A DNA stretch of 64,000 nucleotides from Hymenobacter cheonanensis (GCF_030581075.1 NZ_JAUQSW010000015.1:1-64000); one strand, 5' to 3'; positions 50,773-60,109 are shown, counted from the stretch's first letter. Translations and numbers: made by a program. Notes: a model not told the origin generated them from the letters alone.

Positions 50773-52653
50773 TTACTTGCCCAGCCACTTGGCCAGCAGG
50801 CGCAGTTGGTCGGGGGTGGGGCTAGCCACGGGCTGAATCTGGTAGGTGCGGTCGGGGTCGGGCTGCAGGGTCAGGCTAAGGTCGTGGGTGAGGGCGCCGT
50901 GCTTAACCTGCATTTTCAGGGCCGTGCCGGGCGCGGTGCCGAAGAGCGCCTGCTTCACGGCATCGTCGGTGGGCGCGGCGCCGTTGAGCTGCTGCACCTC
51001 ATCGTTCACGTTGAGGCCGCCGGTCCAGGCGGTGCCGTCGCGCTTCACGCTCGTTACCACGTAGTGGCCGTTGCGGTTGGCGATGGTGGCGCCCAGGCTG
51101 CCGTTGGGGGTCGCGGGGGTGCTGTTCAGGGCCAGGCCCACGTAGCCCAGGGCGGTGGCGTAGTCGAGGGTGCGCGCCTCGTACACGTAGTTGCGGAAGA
51201 AATCGTCGAAGCGCCGGCCGGCTACTTCGGCCACCGCGTCCTGGTACTCCTGGTCGGTAAAGCCGCGCTTCAGGCCTTTGTAATATTTATCGTAGAGCAG
51301 GCGGAACACGTCGTCGATATGCTTCTGGCCGTTGGTGGCCTGCACAATCATGAGGTCAAGCACCATGCCCACCATCTCGCCCTTGTCATAGTAGCTGATT
51401 TCCGAATTCTTCGAGTTTTCATCGGGGCGGTAGGCCCGAATCCAGGCGTCGAAGCTCGCCATGGCTACCGGCTGTAGCTTGTTGCCGGGCTGGTTCTCGA
51501 CGCCCCCCAGCACGGTAGCCAGTTGGTCGTAGTACTGCTGGGCGGTATAGAAGCCGGCGCGCTGGGCAATCTGGTTGGCCATGTACTCGGTCTGGCCCTC
51601 GCTTACCCACAGCATGTGCGTGTAGTTCTCGTGGTCGTAGTCAAACGGCCCCAGCGCCACCGGCCGAATGCGCTTCACGTTCCAGAGGTGGAAATACTCA
51701 TGGGCCACCAGGCGCAGAAAATTCTTGTAGCCCGCCTCCGACGAGTACGTACCCGGCCGCGCCCCCAGCGTGGTCGAGTACAGGTGCTCCAGGCCGCCGC
51801 CACCCGTCTCCAGGTGGTGCACGATGAAGAGGTAGTGGTCGAGCGGATTCTGGCCTACTACGCGCTGGGCTTCCTCGGTAATCTTTTTCATGTCGGCCAG
51901 GAAGCGCGGCTCGTCGGGCAACGTGTAAGGCCCATACATGGCCATTTGGTGCGGCGTATTATTAGCGCTGAAATTCAGCACTTTCTGGTTGCCCACTTCA
52001 ATCGGAGAATCAGCCAGCTCGTCGTAGCTGGCCGACTGGTACACGAACTTCTGCATGCCCGGCGCGGGGCGCAGGGCGGTGCTCACGGTGGCCCAGCCGG
52101 CGGCGGGCTGCACCGTTACCTGGCTAGCCATGTTTTTGGCCAGGGCCGGGTACATGAAGATGCTGCTGCCGAGCGCAAAGCCGTGGTCGGCATCGATAAA
52201 GCTCGTGCGCACGCTGATTTCGTAGGCATACACCCCATAGTCGACCCGGAACGTGCCCTGGCCGGCGTGGTGCACGCGCCAGGTATTTTTGTCGAGCTTC
52301 TCCACGGCCAGCGCCTGGCCATTGGCGCCCTGCGCCCGGAAGCGCTCGACGTGGCGTGCAAACTCGCGCACCAGGTACGAGCCCGGCGCCCACACCGGCA
52401 TTTTGAGGTCAGTGTATTCCTGGCCGAAGCCCTGCAAGTCCATCCGCACCTCGAAATAGTGCGTTTGGGGCGCGGGCATGGCGAGCGTGTAGCGCAGGCT
52501 GCCGCCAGCCACGCTGGCGGGTGCCGGGGCCGATGTGGCAGCGGCGCCCGGCTTTACCTTGATTTTAGTTTTGATTTGGGCGGCGGCGGGCACGGCCGCC
52601 AGCAGGCCGGCCACGGCGGCCAGGCGGCAAAAGGCAGATGTAGATGCGAACAT
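50773..52653 (-). CDS. M61 family peptidase with PDZ domain
   Basis: 626 aa. A signal peptide (about 1-26) precedes the M61 N-terminal beta domain (LKMPVWAPGSYLVREFARHV is typical), a catalytic domain with VAHEYFHLWNVKRIRP (HExxH zinc motif) and then GQTEYMAN (third ligand), and a C-terminal PDZ domain (about 535-620). Relatives are glycyl aminopeptidases. ATG at 52653 gives the signal peptide; the open frame continues upstream but would enter the promoter of the divergent gene. Confidence 0.9.
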   Translation of the reverse strand: MFASTSAFCRLAAVAGLLAAVPAAAQIKTKIKVKPGAAATSAPAPASVAGGSLRYTLAMPAPQTHYFEVRMDLQGFGQEYTDLKMPVWAPGSYLVREFARHVERFRAQGANGQALAVEKLDKNTWRVHHAGQGTFRVDYGVYAYEISVRTSFIDADHGFALGSSIFMYPALAKNMASQVTVQPAAGWATVSTALRPAPGMQKFVYQSASYDELADSPIEVGNQKVLNFSANNTPHQMAMYGPYTLPDEPRFLADMKKITEEAQRVVGQNPLDHYLFIVHHLETGGGGLEHLYSTTLGARPGTYSSEAGYKNFLRLVAHEYFHLWNVKRIRPVALGPFDYDHENYTHMLWVSEGQTEYMANQIAQRAGFYTAQQYYDQLATVLGGVENQPGNKLQPVAMASFDAWIRAYRPDENSKNSEISYYDKGEMVGMVLDLMIVQATNGQKHIDDVFRLLYDKYYKGLKRGFTDQEYQDAVAEVAGRRFDDFFRNYVYEARTLDYATALGYVGLALNSTPATPNGSLGATIANRNGHYVVTSVKRDGTAWTGGLNVNDEVQQLNGAAPTDDAVKQALFGTAPGTALKMQVKHGALTHDLSLTLQPDPDRTYQIQPVASPTPDQLRLLAKWLGK

Positions 52654-52772
52654 GGCCACAAAGTAACGTCGCCAACCGGGCCGGCCGCTGCATCTGCTAG
52701 GCCGGCGGCAAGTCAACTTCCTGCCCAGCCCCGCCGTTAAGCGAGCTAGGCCGCCGCTGCGGCTGCTTTTAT

Positions 52773-53708
52773 ATGCGTAGTATCTGGTTGATTTTTGGTT
52801 GTTTACTGCTGGTACTGCTCGGGCTACGCTTCTGGCTGCCCCGGCGCGCGGCCAAGCCGGCGGCCGGCAGCGCACCCACGGCGCCGGCGGTAGTGCTGGT
52901 GGCCCAGCACTTGGCTAGCCCCCGCCCCGCCCCCACGGGGCAGCGCGATAGCATCGTGCGCTTTGCCCTGCGGCAAGTAGGCACACCTTACACCTGGGCG
53001 GGCACCAGCCCGCTCACGGGTTTCGACTGCTCGGGGTTTATCACCTACGTGTTCGGGCGGTTTGGCGTGCCCACGCCCCACGCCACGGCGCTGCTCATCG
53101 GGGCCGGCCAGGCGGTGCCCCGCGCGCAGGCGCAGCCCGGCGACATCGTGGTGTTCAACGGCACAGCTGAGGGCAGCACTACGCCCGGCCACGCGGGCAT
53201 TGTCATCTCGGCGCTGGGCGAAACGCCGCTGCGCTTTGTACACGCCTCGTCGGCCCGGCGCGAGTCGGGGGTTAAAATCAGCCAAGTCGAAAACTCGGGC
53301 TACGAGCGGCGCTTTATGCAGGTGCGGCGCGTGCTGGGCGCTAGCCCGGCCGGGCCGGCGGCCACCACCCCGAGAATAGCCGCAGCTTCGAGCCGGCCAG
53401 AGCTAGCCCGCCCGCCGGCGCCCGTAACCTCGCTGCCCGCGGCTTCGCCCAAGGTAAAGGTTGACCTGGCCGCAACGCTGCCAGCCAGGGTTGCCCCGGT
53501 CCCGGTTCGGTTACGCCCCCACGCCAGGGCTACCGCCAAAGCAACTGCCACGCGCAAACGGCCTACCCCGGCTAGGCACGCCGCTGCCCAAAAGCTAGTA
53601 AGCAGCAAAAAGACTACGGCCAAAAAGCAGCCAACCGGCCAAAAAGCACTTAAGGCAGCGGCCCAAACAAAGCCAGCGCATCACTCGGCAAAACCAAAGA
53701 CCCGCTAA
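52773..53708 (+). CDS. NlpC/P60 cell-wall hydrolase with a long basic tail
   Basis: 311 aa. An N-terminal helix (about 4-20) is followed by an NlpC/P60 domain: FALRQVGTPYTWAGTSPLTG, FDCSGFITYVFGRFGVPTPH with the catalytic Cys, PGHAGIVISALG with the His. The last 120 residues are Ala/Pro/Lys/Arg-rich and strongly basic (KKTTAKKQPTGQKALKAAAQ). The tail may bind nucleic acids or anionic wall polymers. The stop overlaps the A-run of the minus-strand terminator. Confidence 0.85.
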   Translation: MRSIWLIFGCLLLVLLGLRFWLPRRAAKPAAGSAPTAPAVVLVAQHLASPRPAPTGQRDSIVRFALRQVGTPYTWAGTSPLTGFDCSGFITYVFGRFGVPTPHATALLIGAGQAVPRAQAQPGDIVVFNGTAEGSTTPGHAGIVISALGETPLRFVHASSARRESGVKISQVENSGYERRFMQVRRVLGASPAGPAATTPRIAAASSRPELARPPAPVTSLPAASPKVKVDLAATLPARVAPVPVRLRPHARATAKATATRKRPTPARHAAAQKLVSSKKTTAKKQPTGQKALKAAAQTKPAHHSAKPKTR

Positions 53709-53772
53709 AAAAACGATGCCCGACCGGCCCACCGCGGCGCGCTTGCGCGCGCCAGGGGGCTAGTCGGGCATC
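53707..53772 (-). terminator. Strong terminator of the structured RNA transcript
   Basis: Leftward, GATGCCCGAC (53772-53763) pairs with GTCGGGCATC (53724-53715), with an inner GGCGCGC/GCGCGCC stem, then seven T. It overlaps the stop of the NlpC/P60 gene. Confidence 0.9.
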
Positions 53773-53889
53773 TAATCCTTCAAATCTTACCGAGCGAGAG
53801 CGCTGGGGTGCAGCGCCGCCGTCTCACAGTAAGACCTGTCCAACGAAAGGGGGCCGCAATACTGCAGCGCCCTCCGCCGAGCTGTGTGT

Positions 53890-53961
53890 TTAGGCGAGTA
53901 CGGCGGTGAGGCGTACTACATTGGACAGGCTCGGCAGGATTTGGTTGGGACTACTAGACAT
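53890..53961 (-). CDS. 23-aa peptide with a perfect Shine-Dalgarno site
   Basis: ATG at 53961, stop TAA at 53890. The peptide begins MSSSPNQILPSLSNVV and ends LTAVLA, mildly hydrophobic with one Arg. The site AAAGGAGGT (53975-53967), spaced five bases from the ATG, is a textbook ribosome-binding site, although Bacteroidota genes normally lack one. The coding sequence forms one strand of the RNA's long-range helices, so translation and folding would compete. Candidates: leader peptide, small toxin, or regulatory micro-ORF. Confidence 0.55.
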   Translation of the reverse strand: MSSSPNQILPSLSNVVRLTAVLA

Positions 53962-54059
53962 TTTGTACCTCCTTTCTTTATGGTTCCACATAACCCTGGG
54001 GTTGCTGCCCAGCAAATTAGGGCGGCTCGTCCGGGGCCGTAGCACTCGCTACTGGGTGT

Positions 54060-54089
54060 TAAAGTTAATTGCCGGGGGGTAGGTTCCAA
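54060..54089 (-). promoter_or_regulatory. Promoter of the structured RNA
   Basis: Leftward, TTG (54089-54087) and TAACTTTA (54067-54060) are 19 bases apart, matching the -33/-7 spacing; the -7 box differs from TAnnTTTG in the last base. Confidence 0.5.
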
Positions 54090-54343
54090 GCGTTCCCGAG
54101 TATTTTAGGGGGCCGGGGACGACGTTTACGGCAGTTGACTGAAAGTCAAGCATATTAATTTTGATTTGTCGGCGCTCTTTCTGGGCCCGGCGCCCACGGC
54201 CGGCCAAACGCCGCCGGCCAGGGCCCGGCCGGCGGGGGCGCGCCAAACTGGCCGCATACTTGCACCTCCTGGTTTATTCCTCTTTTTTCCAGTAGCTTTC
54301 CTGTCTCATCCACCCTTCACTACTTCTTCACTCTTTTTTGACA

Positions 54344-54787
54344 ATGTACAAGTCTCTCTTTTTTCTGCTGGCGCTGTGGCTTGGGGCGGCTAGCCTGCCT
54401 GCCCACGCCCAAACCCTCTCGCCGCTGGGCATCTGGACGAATGCCGAGAAAAAGGCGACGTTCGAAATCTATAAGTGCGGCGATAAGCTCTGCGGTAAAA
54501 TCGTGAGCCTGACCATCCCCAACGACCCCGCCACCGGCAAGCCCAAGCTCGACACCCAGAACCCCGACCCCAAGCTGCGCACCCGCCCGCGCCTGGGCCT
54601 GGTATTCATGCAAGGCTTTAATTATGAAGATGATAACAAGTGGGACAACGGCAAGATATACGACCCCGAAAGCGGCAAAACCTACTCGTGCTACATGAAG
54701 ATGGAGTCGGCCAATACGATGGAAGTCAAAGGCTACATTGGCTTCTCGCTCATTGGCAAATCGCAGACTTGGACGCGGGTAAAATAG
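54344..54787 (+). CDS. Secreted DUF2147 protein
   Basis: 147 aa with signal peptide (MYKSLFFLLALWLGAASLPA, cut after HAQ). The body SPLGIWTNAEKKATFEIYKC, GDKLCGKIVSLT, FNYEDDNKWDNGKIYDPESG and YMKMESANTMEVKGYIGFSL is the DUF2147 lipocalin-like fold. Function unknown. ATG 54344 is preferred to the TTG two codons upstream. The promoter is uncertain in the 54,090-54,343 gap, which holds nothing else I recognise. Confidence 0.85.
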   Translation: MYKSLFFLLALWLGAASLPAHAQTLSPLGIWTNAEKKATFEIYKCGDKLCGKIVSLTIPNDPATGKPKLDTQNPDPKLRTRPRLGLVFMQGFNYEDDNKWDNGKIYDPESGKTYSCYMKMESANTMEVKGYIGFSLIGKSQTWTRVK

Positions 54788-54818
54788 GTGCGCCCGTGCA
54801 CTAGCCTGCTTCTGGCGG

Positions 54819-54855
54819 CAGCGGCCTTTCCTGCGGGAAGGGCCGCTGTTTTTTT
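54819..54855 (+). terminator. Terminator of the DUF2147 gene
   Basis: CAGCGGCCTTTCC (54819-54831), loop TGC, GGGAAGGGCCGCTG (54835-54848) with a one-base bulge, then seven T. Confidence 0.85.
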
Positions 54856-54943
54856 GCCGGGCGGCGGAGCCGCTCGCCCCGCGCCGCCCGAAACTATTTG
54901 CCGGAGCCCGTGTTTTTCACCCGTTCAGGTTGCCTTTTTTACT

Positions 54944-55582
54944 GTGCTTCACTTCATCCACCAGCTTTTTCAGCGGCGCCGCAGCGGCGCGGGCCCCGAT
55001 TGGCAGCCCGCCGCCACGCCCACGCCCGCCCAGGCCCGGCGGCACGCCGCCTGGGTAGCGGAGCGCGTGTATCGCAACTGGCTGGGGCCCTACTTTAAGG
55101 CCTACCACCTGCGCAAGGGCGGGGCCGGCGGGCGGCGGGGCTACCGCGTAGATTTGCTGCACGAGAAGGGCCGCCAGGGGGCGTTGTTTTTTTATGACCC
55201 TAGCATTGGGCCGGGCAATTTCGAGCACCTTTATCAGTTGCTGGGCGAGCGCATTGGGGCCCTGGGTTACCACCGCGCCTGCCACGACCGCCGTCAGCGC
55301 CGCCACGAGCAGCTGCGCGAAAACACGATAAAGCAGCTTTTCAAGCCCGACCCCACCGACTGCACCGAGAGCGGCCGCTGCAACCAGCGCTACGGCCTCA
55401 TCACCCTCGACCTGGTGGTGGTGAACGACCGGCCGCTCTTTATTCGCCTCAGCACCAACCCCGTGCACGAGGCGCACTTTACGCCGCCGCAGTCGTTTGA
55501 GGCGCTGCTGCAAACGGTTTTCGACGAGCCGGTGGCCGATGCGGCCATTGAGCAGCGCATTGCCGAGTACTACGAGGGCTAG
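54944..55582 (+). CDS. Hypothetical cytoplasmic protein (212 aa)
   Basis: No family recognised. It has an N-terminal basic segment (HQLFQRRRSG), helix AAWVAERVYRNWLGPYFKAY, then a strand-rich part with RQGALFFYDPSIGPGNFEHL and DCTESGRCNQRYGLITLDLV (two cysteines). No signal or membrane helix. The open frame begins at 54788 but passes through the preceding terminator, so GTG 54944 is a better, though uncertain, start. Confidence 0.55.
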   Translation: MLHFIHQLFQRRRSGAGPDWQPAATPTPAQARRHAAWVAERVYRNWLGPYFKAYHLRKGGAGGRRGYRVDLLHEKGRQGALFFYDPSIGPGNFEHLYQLLGERIGALGYHRACHDRRQRRHEQLRENTIKQLFKPDPTDCTESGRCNQRYGLITLDLVVVNDRPLFIRLSTNPVHEAHFTPPQSFEALLQTVFDEPVADAAIEQRIAEYYEG

Positions 55583-55586
55583 CCGC

Positions 55587-57626
55587 CTACTGCTGCACAA
55601 ATTTGCCCTGGCCTAGGGTTTCGCCCTGCGCGCCGGCCAGGCGCAGGAAATACAGGCCGGGGGCCAGCGCGGCTGTGTTCAGCCGGGCGGGCGCTACCGG
55701 CAGCGGCTGGCGCAGCACCACGCGGCCGGTGGCGTCGCATACTTCGGCCGTAGTGGCGGCGGCCGGGGCTAGCCCGCTGATGGTGAGGTAGCCGCGCGCC
55801 GGATTGGGGAACAGGGTCAGCGCCGGGGCGCTGGCGGCCCGCGTGGCCAGCACCAGGCTATTATCGCGCTGCACGGTATTGGGGAAAGCCAGCAGCCAGG
55901 CATCGGGGTCTACTTCGATGCCCGTAACGGTGCCGGCCACCGGCACGCTAAAGCCCTGGCTGGCCTGGGTTTGGTTGAAACGCACGAGCTGGGTGCTGCC
56001 GTCCTTAAAGGTGAGCTTGTAGTCGACTTCGGTACGGAAAAATGCCGGGGATGCGCCGGCCGAAGTTACTTCATTGACCTGCAGGAAAAGCGAGCTGTTC
56101 AACTGGTTCCAGCGCACATTAAACATCGGGTAGCCATTGCCGCGGTACCACTGGTCGAAGAAATAGCCGAGCGGCTGCCCTAGCTCGGCCTCAAACACGC
56201 GCTGCAAATCGGCAGTGCGGGCGGCGCGGCCGCTGAACTGCTGCTGGTAGGTGCGCAGGGCGCGGAAAAACCGGGCATCGTCGTGGCAGAGGTAGCGCAG
56301 CATGTGCACCACCGAGGCGCCCTTTTTATAGGTCAGGCTGTAGCTGAAAATCCGGCTGACGCTGGTAGTGTCGGGCACGCGCACGGAGCTTAGCGGGTCT
56401 TGCGAGGCGTAGCTGTGGGCGTCATTCAGCCAGCTGCGCGGGTTGTAGTACTGTTGCAAATACAGGTATTCGCCGTAGGAGGCAAAGCCCTCGTTGAGCC
56501 AAATATCCTCCCAGGAGGCGCAGGTCACGTTGTCGCCAAACCACTGGTGAAACAGCTCGTGGGCCGTCAGGGTTAAGTCCGTGCCCAGGCTGCTCTGGGT
56601 GGTCATGGTCTGGTGCTCCATGCCCCCGCCCATGGGCGCGAAGGCCAGCCCGTACTTCTCATCGGCAAAGTAGTAGGTACCCACCAGGCTAGAAAAGTAC
56701 TCGATGGTACTCGGCAAGAAGCTGAGTGCGTACTTATTAGCATCGAGCGCCGCCTGGTCGTAGAGGTAGCCGACTACCGGCATGGCGGGCGCGCCCGGCA
56801 GGTTGGCCTGGGTGGTGTACTCGACGTAGGGCGCCACGGCCACCGAAATGAGGTAGTAATCGATGGGGTGGCGGGTGCTCCACTCGTAGCGCACCTTGCC
56901 CGCGGGCAGCAGCACCGTGCGGCGCAGCAGGCCGTTGGAGGCTACCTTGTTGGGCAGCGTGGTGGTGACGGATACGGCCGAGGAGTCGGCCTTGTCGGTG
57001 AGCGACTGCTTGATGGGAAACCACTCGTGGGCCGAAAACGGCTCCGACAGGCTCCAGCTTACCTGGTAGCTGCCGCCCGGCAGCGTGGCCGTACTGTAGG
57101 CATTGCCGATGGCCGCGGTGCCCGCCGTGGGCGCCGCGCCGTGGTAGTAGATGCGCGCCGCCAGCAGCGCGCCCGCCGGCGCGGGCTGCGCCAGCGCCGC
57201 CGTGGCCGCCTGCCCCTGCCGCAGCACCCCCGGCGAGCGCCGGCCATCGGCCACCACCGAGTCAATGGTGAGCGTGGCCGTGCCGGGCGCGGCGCCGGCC
57301 GGCGCCTGATACAGCTCGAAGGCCAGCGAATCGAGCGGCTGCGGGCCCACCCGCACCAGCAGCAGCGCCGAGCCGGCCACCGCCCGCGAGTTGTTTTCGA
57401 GGGCCAGGTCGAGCTTCACCCATTTCAGGTCGTAGCGGTCCATTTTCTGGCGGTGGCGCACCGGCACCCCGGCCGTGGCCGCCGTGCGGGCGGCGGCCCC
57501 CAGGCGCGCCTGCCGGCACGCCTGCGCGGCATCGGCGCTGGCAAGAGGCGCCTGGGCTAGCGCGGCGGCGGGCCACCGCCCGGCCAGGAAAGTCAGCAAT
57601 ACCCACGCAAGTAGTTTTTTAGACAT
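55587..57626 (-). CDS. Secreted M1 family aminopeptidase with T9SS sorting domain
   Basis: 679 aa. Signal peptide (about 1-24), M1 N-terminal beta domain, catalytic region with GGGMEHQTMT (the exopeptidase motif with His in place of the usual Asn), zinc motif HELFHQWFG and WLNEGFASYGE. The last 75 residues are a type A T9SS domain, with LTLFPNPARGYLTISGL and a final YFLRLAGAQGETL strand. It should be exported by Sec, then by T9SS to the surface or medium. Confidence 0.92.
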   Translation of the reverse strand: MSKKLLAWVLLTFLAGRWPAAALAQAPLASADAAQACRQARLGAAARTAATAGVPVRHRQKMDRYDLKWVKLDLALENNSRAVAGSALLLVRVGPQPLDSLAFELYQAPAGAAPGTATLTIDSVVADGRRSPGVLRQGQAATAALAQPAPAGALLAARIYYHGAAPTAGTAAIGNAYSTATLPGGSYQVSWSLSEPFSAHEWFPIKQSLTDKADSSAVSVTTTLPNKVASNGLLRRTVLLPAGKVRYEWSTRHPIDYYLISVAVAPYVEYTTQANLPGAPAMPVVGYLYDQAALDANKYALSFLPSTIEYFSSLVGTYYFADEKYGLAFAPMGGGMEHQTMTTQSSLGTDLTLTAHELFHQWFGDNVTCASWEDIWLNEGFASYGEYLYLQQYYNPRSWLNDAHSYASQDPLSSVRVPDTTSVSRIFSYSLTYKKGASVVHMLRYLCHDDARFFRALRTYQQQFSGRAARTADLQRVFEAELGQPLGYFFDQWYRGNGYPMFNVRWNQLNSSLFLQVNEVTSAGASPAFFRTEVDYKLTFKDGSTQLVRFNQTQASQGFSVPVAGTVTGIEVDPDAWLLAFPNTVQRDNSLVLATRAASAPALTLFPNPARGYLTISGLAPAAATTAEVCDATGRVVLRQPLPVAPARLNTAALAPGLYFLRLAGAQGETLGQGKFVQQ

Positions 57627-57799
57627 AACCGAATACGGGAAAGGGCGCGCCCGGCGTTAGCCGGGGCAGATAGCCGGGGCAGATAGCCGAAGGTAAATAG
57701 CAGGGGCCAACTAGGCGCCGCGGCTTATCTTCGGGATACGGCGCGGCTTGCCCCCGCCCTTCTTTTTTCTTCGCCAGGCTACCTGCCAACTTCTGCTGT

Positions 57800-60109
57800 A
57801 TGATAAGACTATACGCTGCGCTTTTAGCCCTGGCAACCCGCGCCGGCCGGGCCGGGGGGGCCTTGCTGCTGCTAGGGCTGCTGCTAAGTGCCCCGGCGGC
57901 GCGGGCCACCCACATTGTAGGCGGCGAGATGGACCTGCAATACCTGCGCGGCGACACCTACCAGCTGACCCTCAACCTGTACTTCGACGCCGTGAATGGC
58001 AGCCCCGGCGCGCTCGACAGTGACCTCACGGCCGGCATTTTCGACAAGGCCACCAACCGCCGCATGGCCAACGTGGTGCTGCCGCTCATCAGCAACGCGT
58101 TTGTTAGCTATACCAATCCGGCCTGTACTATTGGGGAGCTTAGCACCAAGGCCATCGTGTATCGCAGCACCATTGAGCTGCCGGCGGGCACCTACAATGG
58201 CACCCAGGGCTACTATGCGGCCGTGGAGCGCTGCTGCCGCAACATCACCATCAGCAACATTATCGCGCCGGCCAATGCGGCCCAAACGTTTTACCTGGAG
58301 TTTCCGGCCGTGACGCGGGGCGGGCAAGCATTTCGCGACTCTACGCCCCGCGTATTTCCGCCGGTGAGCGATTATGCCTGCCTGGGCGAATTATTCACCT
58401 ACGACTTTGGGGGCCAGGACCCCGACGGCGATTCGCTGGTCTACGACATGGTGACGCCGCTCAACGGCCACTCCACGCCCGTGGAGCCCAAGCCGGCGGC
58501 GGCCACTTCGGCGCCCTACACCGAAGTTAGCTGGGCGGCGGGCCGCAGCGTGAGCAGCCAGATTCCGGGCACCCCGGCCCTGAGTATCGGGGCTCGCACG
58601 GGGCGGCTTTCGGTGCGGCCCACGGCCAAGGGCCTGTTTGTATTTGGGGTACGCTGCTCGGAGTTTCGCAAGGGTGAGAAAATTGGCGAAACGCGGCGCG
58701 ACTTTCAGATTTACGTCACTACCTGCCCCAAAAACCTGCCCCCTAGCCTGCAATTGCTGCCCGGCACCAGCGGCAGCACCGTGTACCGGCCGGGCCGCGA
58801 CACGCTGCGCATTGTGCCCGGCGGCCCGCACTGCGTGCGCCTGCGCTTCACCGACCCCGACGCGCGCGCGCAGCTCACGCTAAGCCTGCGGCCCGTTGGC
58901 TACGCGGGGCCGCTGCCTACCTTCACCACGGCCACCAGCGGCACCGTGCACGCGGCCGGCCTGCCCGATACCCTGGTGGCCTCGCTCTGCTTTTCGGAGT
59001 GCACCGATACCAAGGGCAAGGTGGGGTATCTCGACGTGCTGGTGGCTGATAATGGCTGCTCGCTGCCCAAGCACGATACCGTGCACGTGGCCTTCATCGG
59101 CTCGCCGCCACCCAATGCCGCGCCCACTCTCAGCAGCAACGCCGGCCCTAGCTTGCCGCTGCACGTGCGCCCGGGCCAGACGCTGGCCTTCGACCTCGTA
59201 GCGACGGATGCCGACAGCGACCCCATTTTATTTACGCTGGCGGGCAGCCCCAGTGGCTTTGTGCCCGATGCGCTAGGGGCTACGCTGGTGCCGCAGGCCC
59301 AAACCGGCACCACGCGCCGCGCCCGCTTTACCTGGCCCGTCGATTGCCGGGCCCTCACCGACCCGGCCGGCCAGGTGCGGCAGCTGGTTTTCACGGCCAG
59401 CTCTACTACGCCCTGCGGCGAGAAGCTGACCTCGGCCCCGCTCAGCATCCCGGTTATTGTCGATTACAGCAACACGCCGCCGGTGCTCACCACCACGCTG
59501 CCGCCGGCCGGCGCCCCGCCGGCCGAGCCGCCGCTCATCCGGCTGCCGCTGGGCAAGCCCTACGTGGCCACCCTTACCGGCTTCGACGCCGATGCCGACG
59601 TGCTGACGCTGAGCGCCGCCGGGCAGGGCTTCGAGCTGGCCAGCGCGGGCATGCGCTTTACCACGGTGGCTAGCCCGGCGGGGCAGGCCAAGGGCACGTT
59701 TGAGTGGCTGCCGGGCTGCGAGGCGGCCAGCGTGCTGCAAGGCAAGGCCCAAACGCTCACCGTCGTGTTTCAACTGCAGGAGGCTACCTGCCGCGCCCAG
59801 CCCCAGACGCGCACCGTGCGCTTTGCGGTGGTTGACCCCGACACGCTGGCCTTCCTGCCGCCCAACATCATTCTGCCCACCAGCCCCAACCAGGCCAACC
59901 GCGTGTTCACGATGAGCAGCCTGCCGCCCGACTTTTGCGACGCGCGCTTTGCGGGCATCAAAATATTTTCGCGCTGGGGCCGCCAGGTGTACGAGTCGGG
60001 CGAGCGCACCTTCCGCTGGGGCGGCGACAACGTGGCCGGCACCTACTACTACCTGCTCACCTTCACCACCGGCCGCCGCTACAAAGGCTGGGTAGAGGTG
60101 GTGCAATAG
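57800..60109 (+). CDS. Large surface protein with gliding-type T9SS C-terminal domain
   Basis: 769 aa. A signal peptide ends in ARATHIVGGEMDLQYLRG, an opening seen in many Bacteroidota adhesin-like proteins. Several Ig- or cadherin-like repeats follow (PDGDSLVYDMVTPLN, DADSDPILFTLAGSP, DADADVLTLSAAGQG, each with an acidic calcium-type loop). The C-terminus, NIILPTSPNQANRVF to IKIFSRWGRQVYESG and GTYYYLLTFTTGRR, is the CHU_C/type B sorting domain. Likely a cell-surface adhesin or filament protein. Confidence 0.88.
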   Translation: MIRLYAALLALATRAGRAGGALLLLGLLLSAPAARATHIVGGEMDLQYLRGDTYQLTLNLYFDAVNGSPGALDSDLTAGIFDKATNRRMANVVLPLISNAFVSYTNPACTIGELSTKAIVYRSTIELPAGTYNGTQGYYAAVERCCRNITISNIIAPANAAQTFYLEFPAVTRGGQAFRDSTPRVFPPVSDYACLGELFTYDFGGQDPDGDSLVYDMVTPLNGHSTPVEPKPAAATSAPYTEVSWAAGRSVSSQIPGTPALSIGARTGRLSVRPTAKGLFVFGVRCSEFRKGEKIGETRRDFQIYVTTCPKNLPPSLQLLPGTSGSTVYRPGRDTLRIVPGGPHCVRLRFTDPDARAQLTLSLRPVGYAGPLPTFTTATSGTVHAAGLPDTLVASLCFSECTDTKGKVGYLDVLVADNGCSLPKHDTVHVAFIGSPPPNAAPTLSSNAGPSLPLHVRPGQTLAFDLVATDADSDPILFTLAGSPSGFVPDALGATLVPQAQTGTTRRARFTWPVDCRALTDPAGQVRQLVFTASSTTPCGEKLTSAPLSIPVIVDYSNTPPVLTTTLPPAGAPPAEPPLIRLPLGKPYVATLTGFDADADVLTLSAAGQGFELASAGMRFTTVASPAGQAKGTFEWLPGCEAASVLQGKAQTLTVVFQLQEATCRAQPQTRTVRFAVVDPDTLAFLPPNIILPTSPNQANRVFTMSSLPPDFCDARFAGIKIFSRWGRQVYESGERTFRWGGDNVAGTYYYLLTFTTGRRYKGWVEVVQ

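Larger units (their letters stand above)
53707..54053 (-). ncRNA. Stand-alone structured RNA carrying a micro-ORF
   Basis: A leftward unit of about 345 nt. Its promoter lies at 54060-54089 and its terminator at 53707-53772. Long-range pairs close the molecule: plus-strand CCGAGC (53790-53795) with GCTCGG (53929-53934), and CCTGTCCAA (53835-53843) with TTGGACAGG (53921-53929). Local hairpins include GCGCTG/CAGCGC (53800-53816), CCGCCG/CGGCGG (53874-53906) and several small stems near the 5' end. It does not match the sequences I know for RNase P, tmRNA, SRP or 6S RNA. A 23-codon ORF is embedded. Confidence 0.6.

Noticed and set aside
51523-52740. 405-aa plus-strand ORF opposite the M61 peptidase
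   Set aside because: Antisense shadow of a confidently identified gene.
53707-54053. tmRNA, RNase P RNA, SRP RNA or 6S RNA at this locus
   Set aside because: No tRNA-like ends or tag-resume structure, no conserved P RNA core, no SRP loop, and a branched rather than single long hairpin fold.
54788-54943. N-terminal extension of the 212-aa hypothetical protein
   Set aside because: It would be translated through a strong terminator hairpin.
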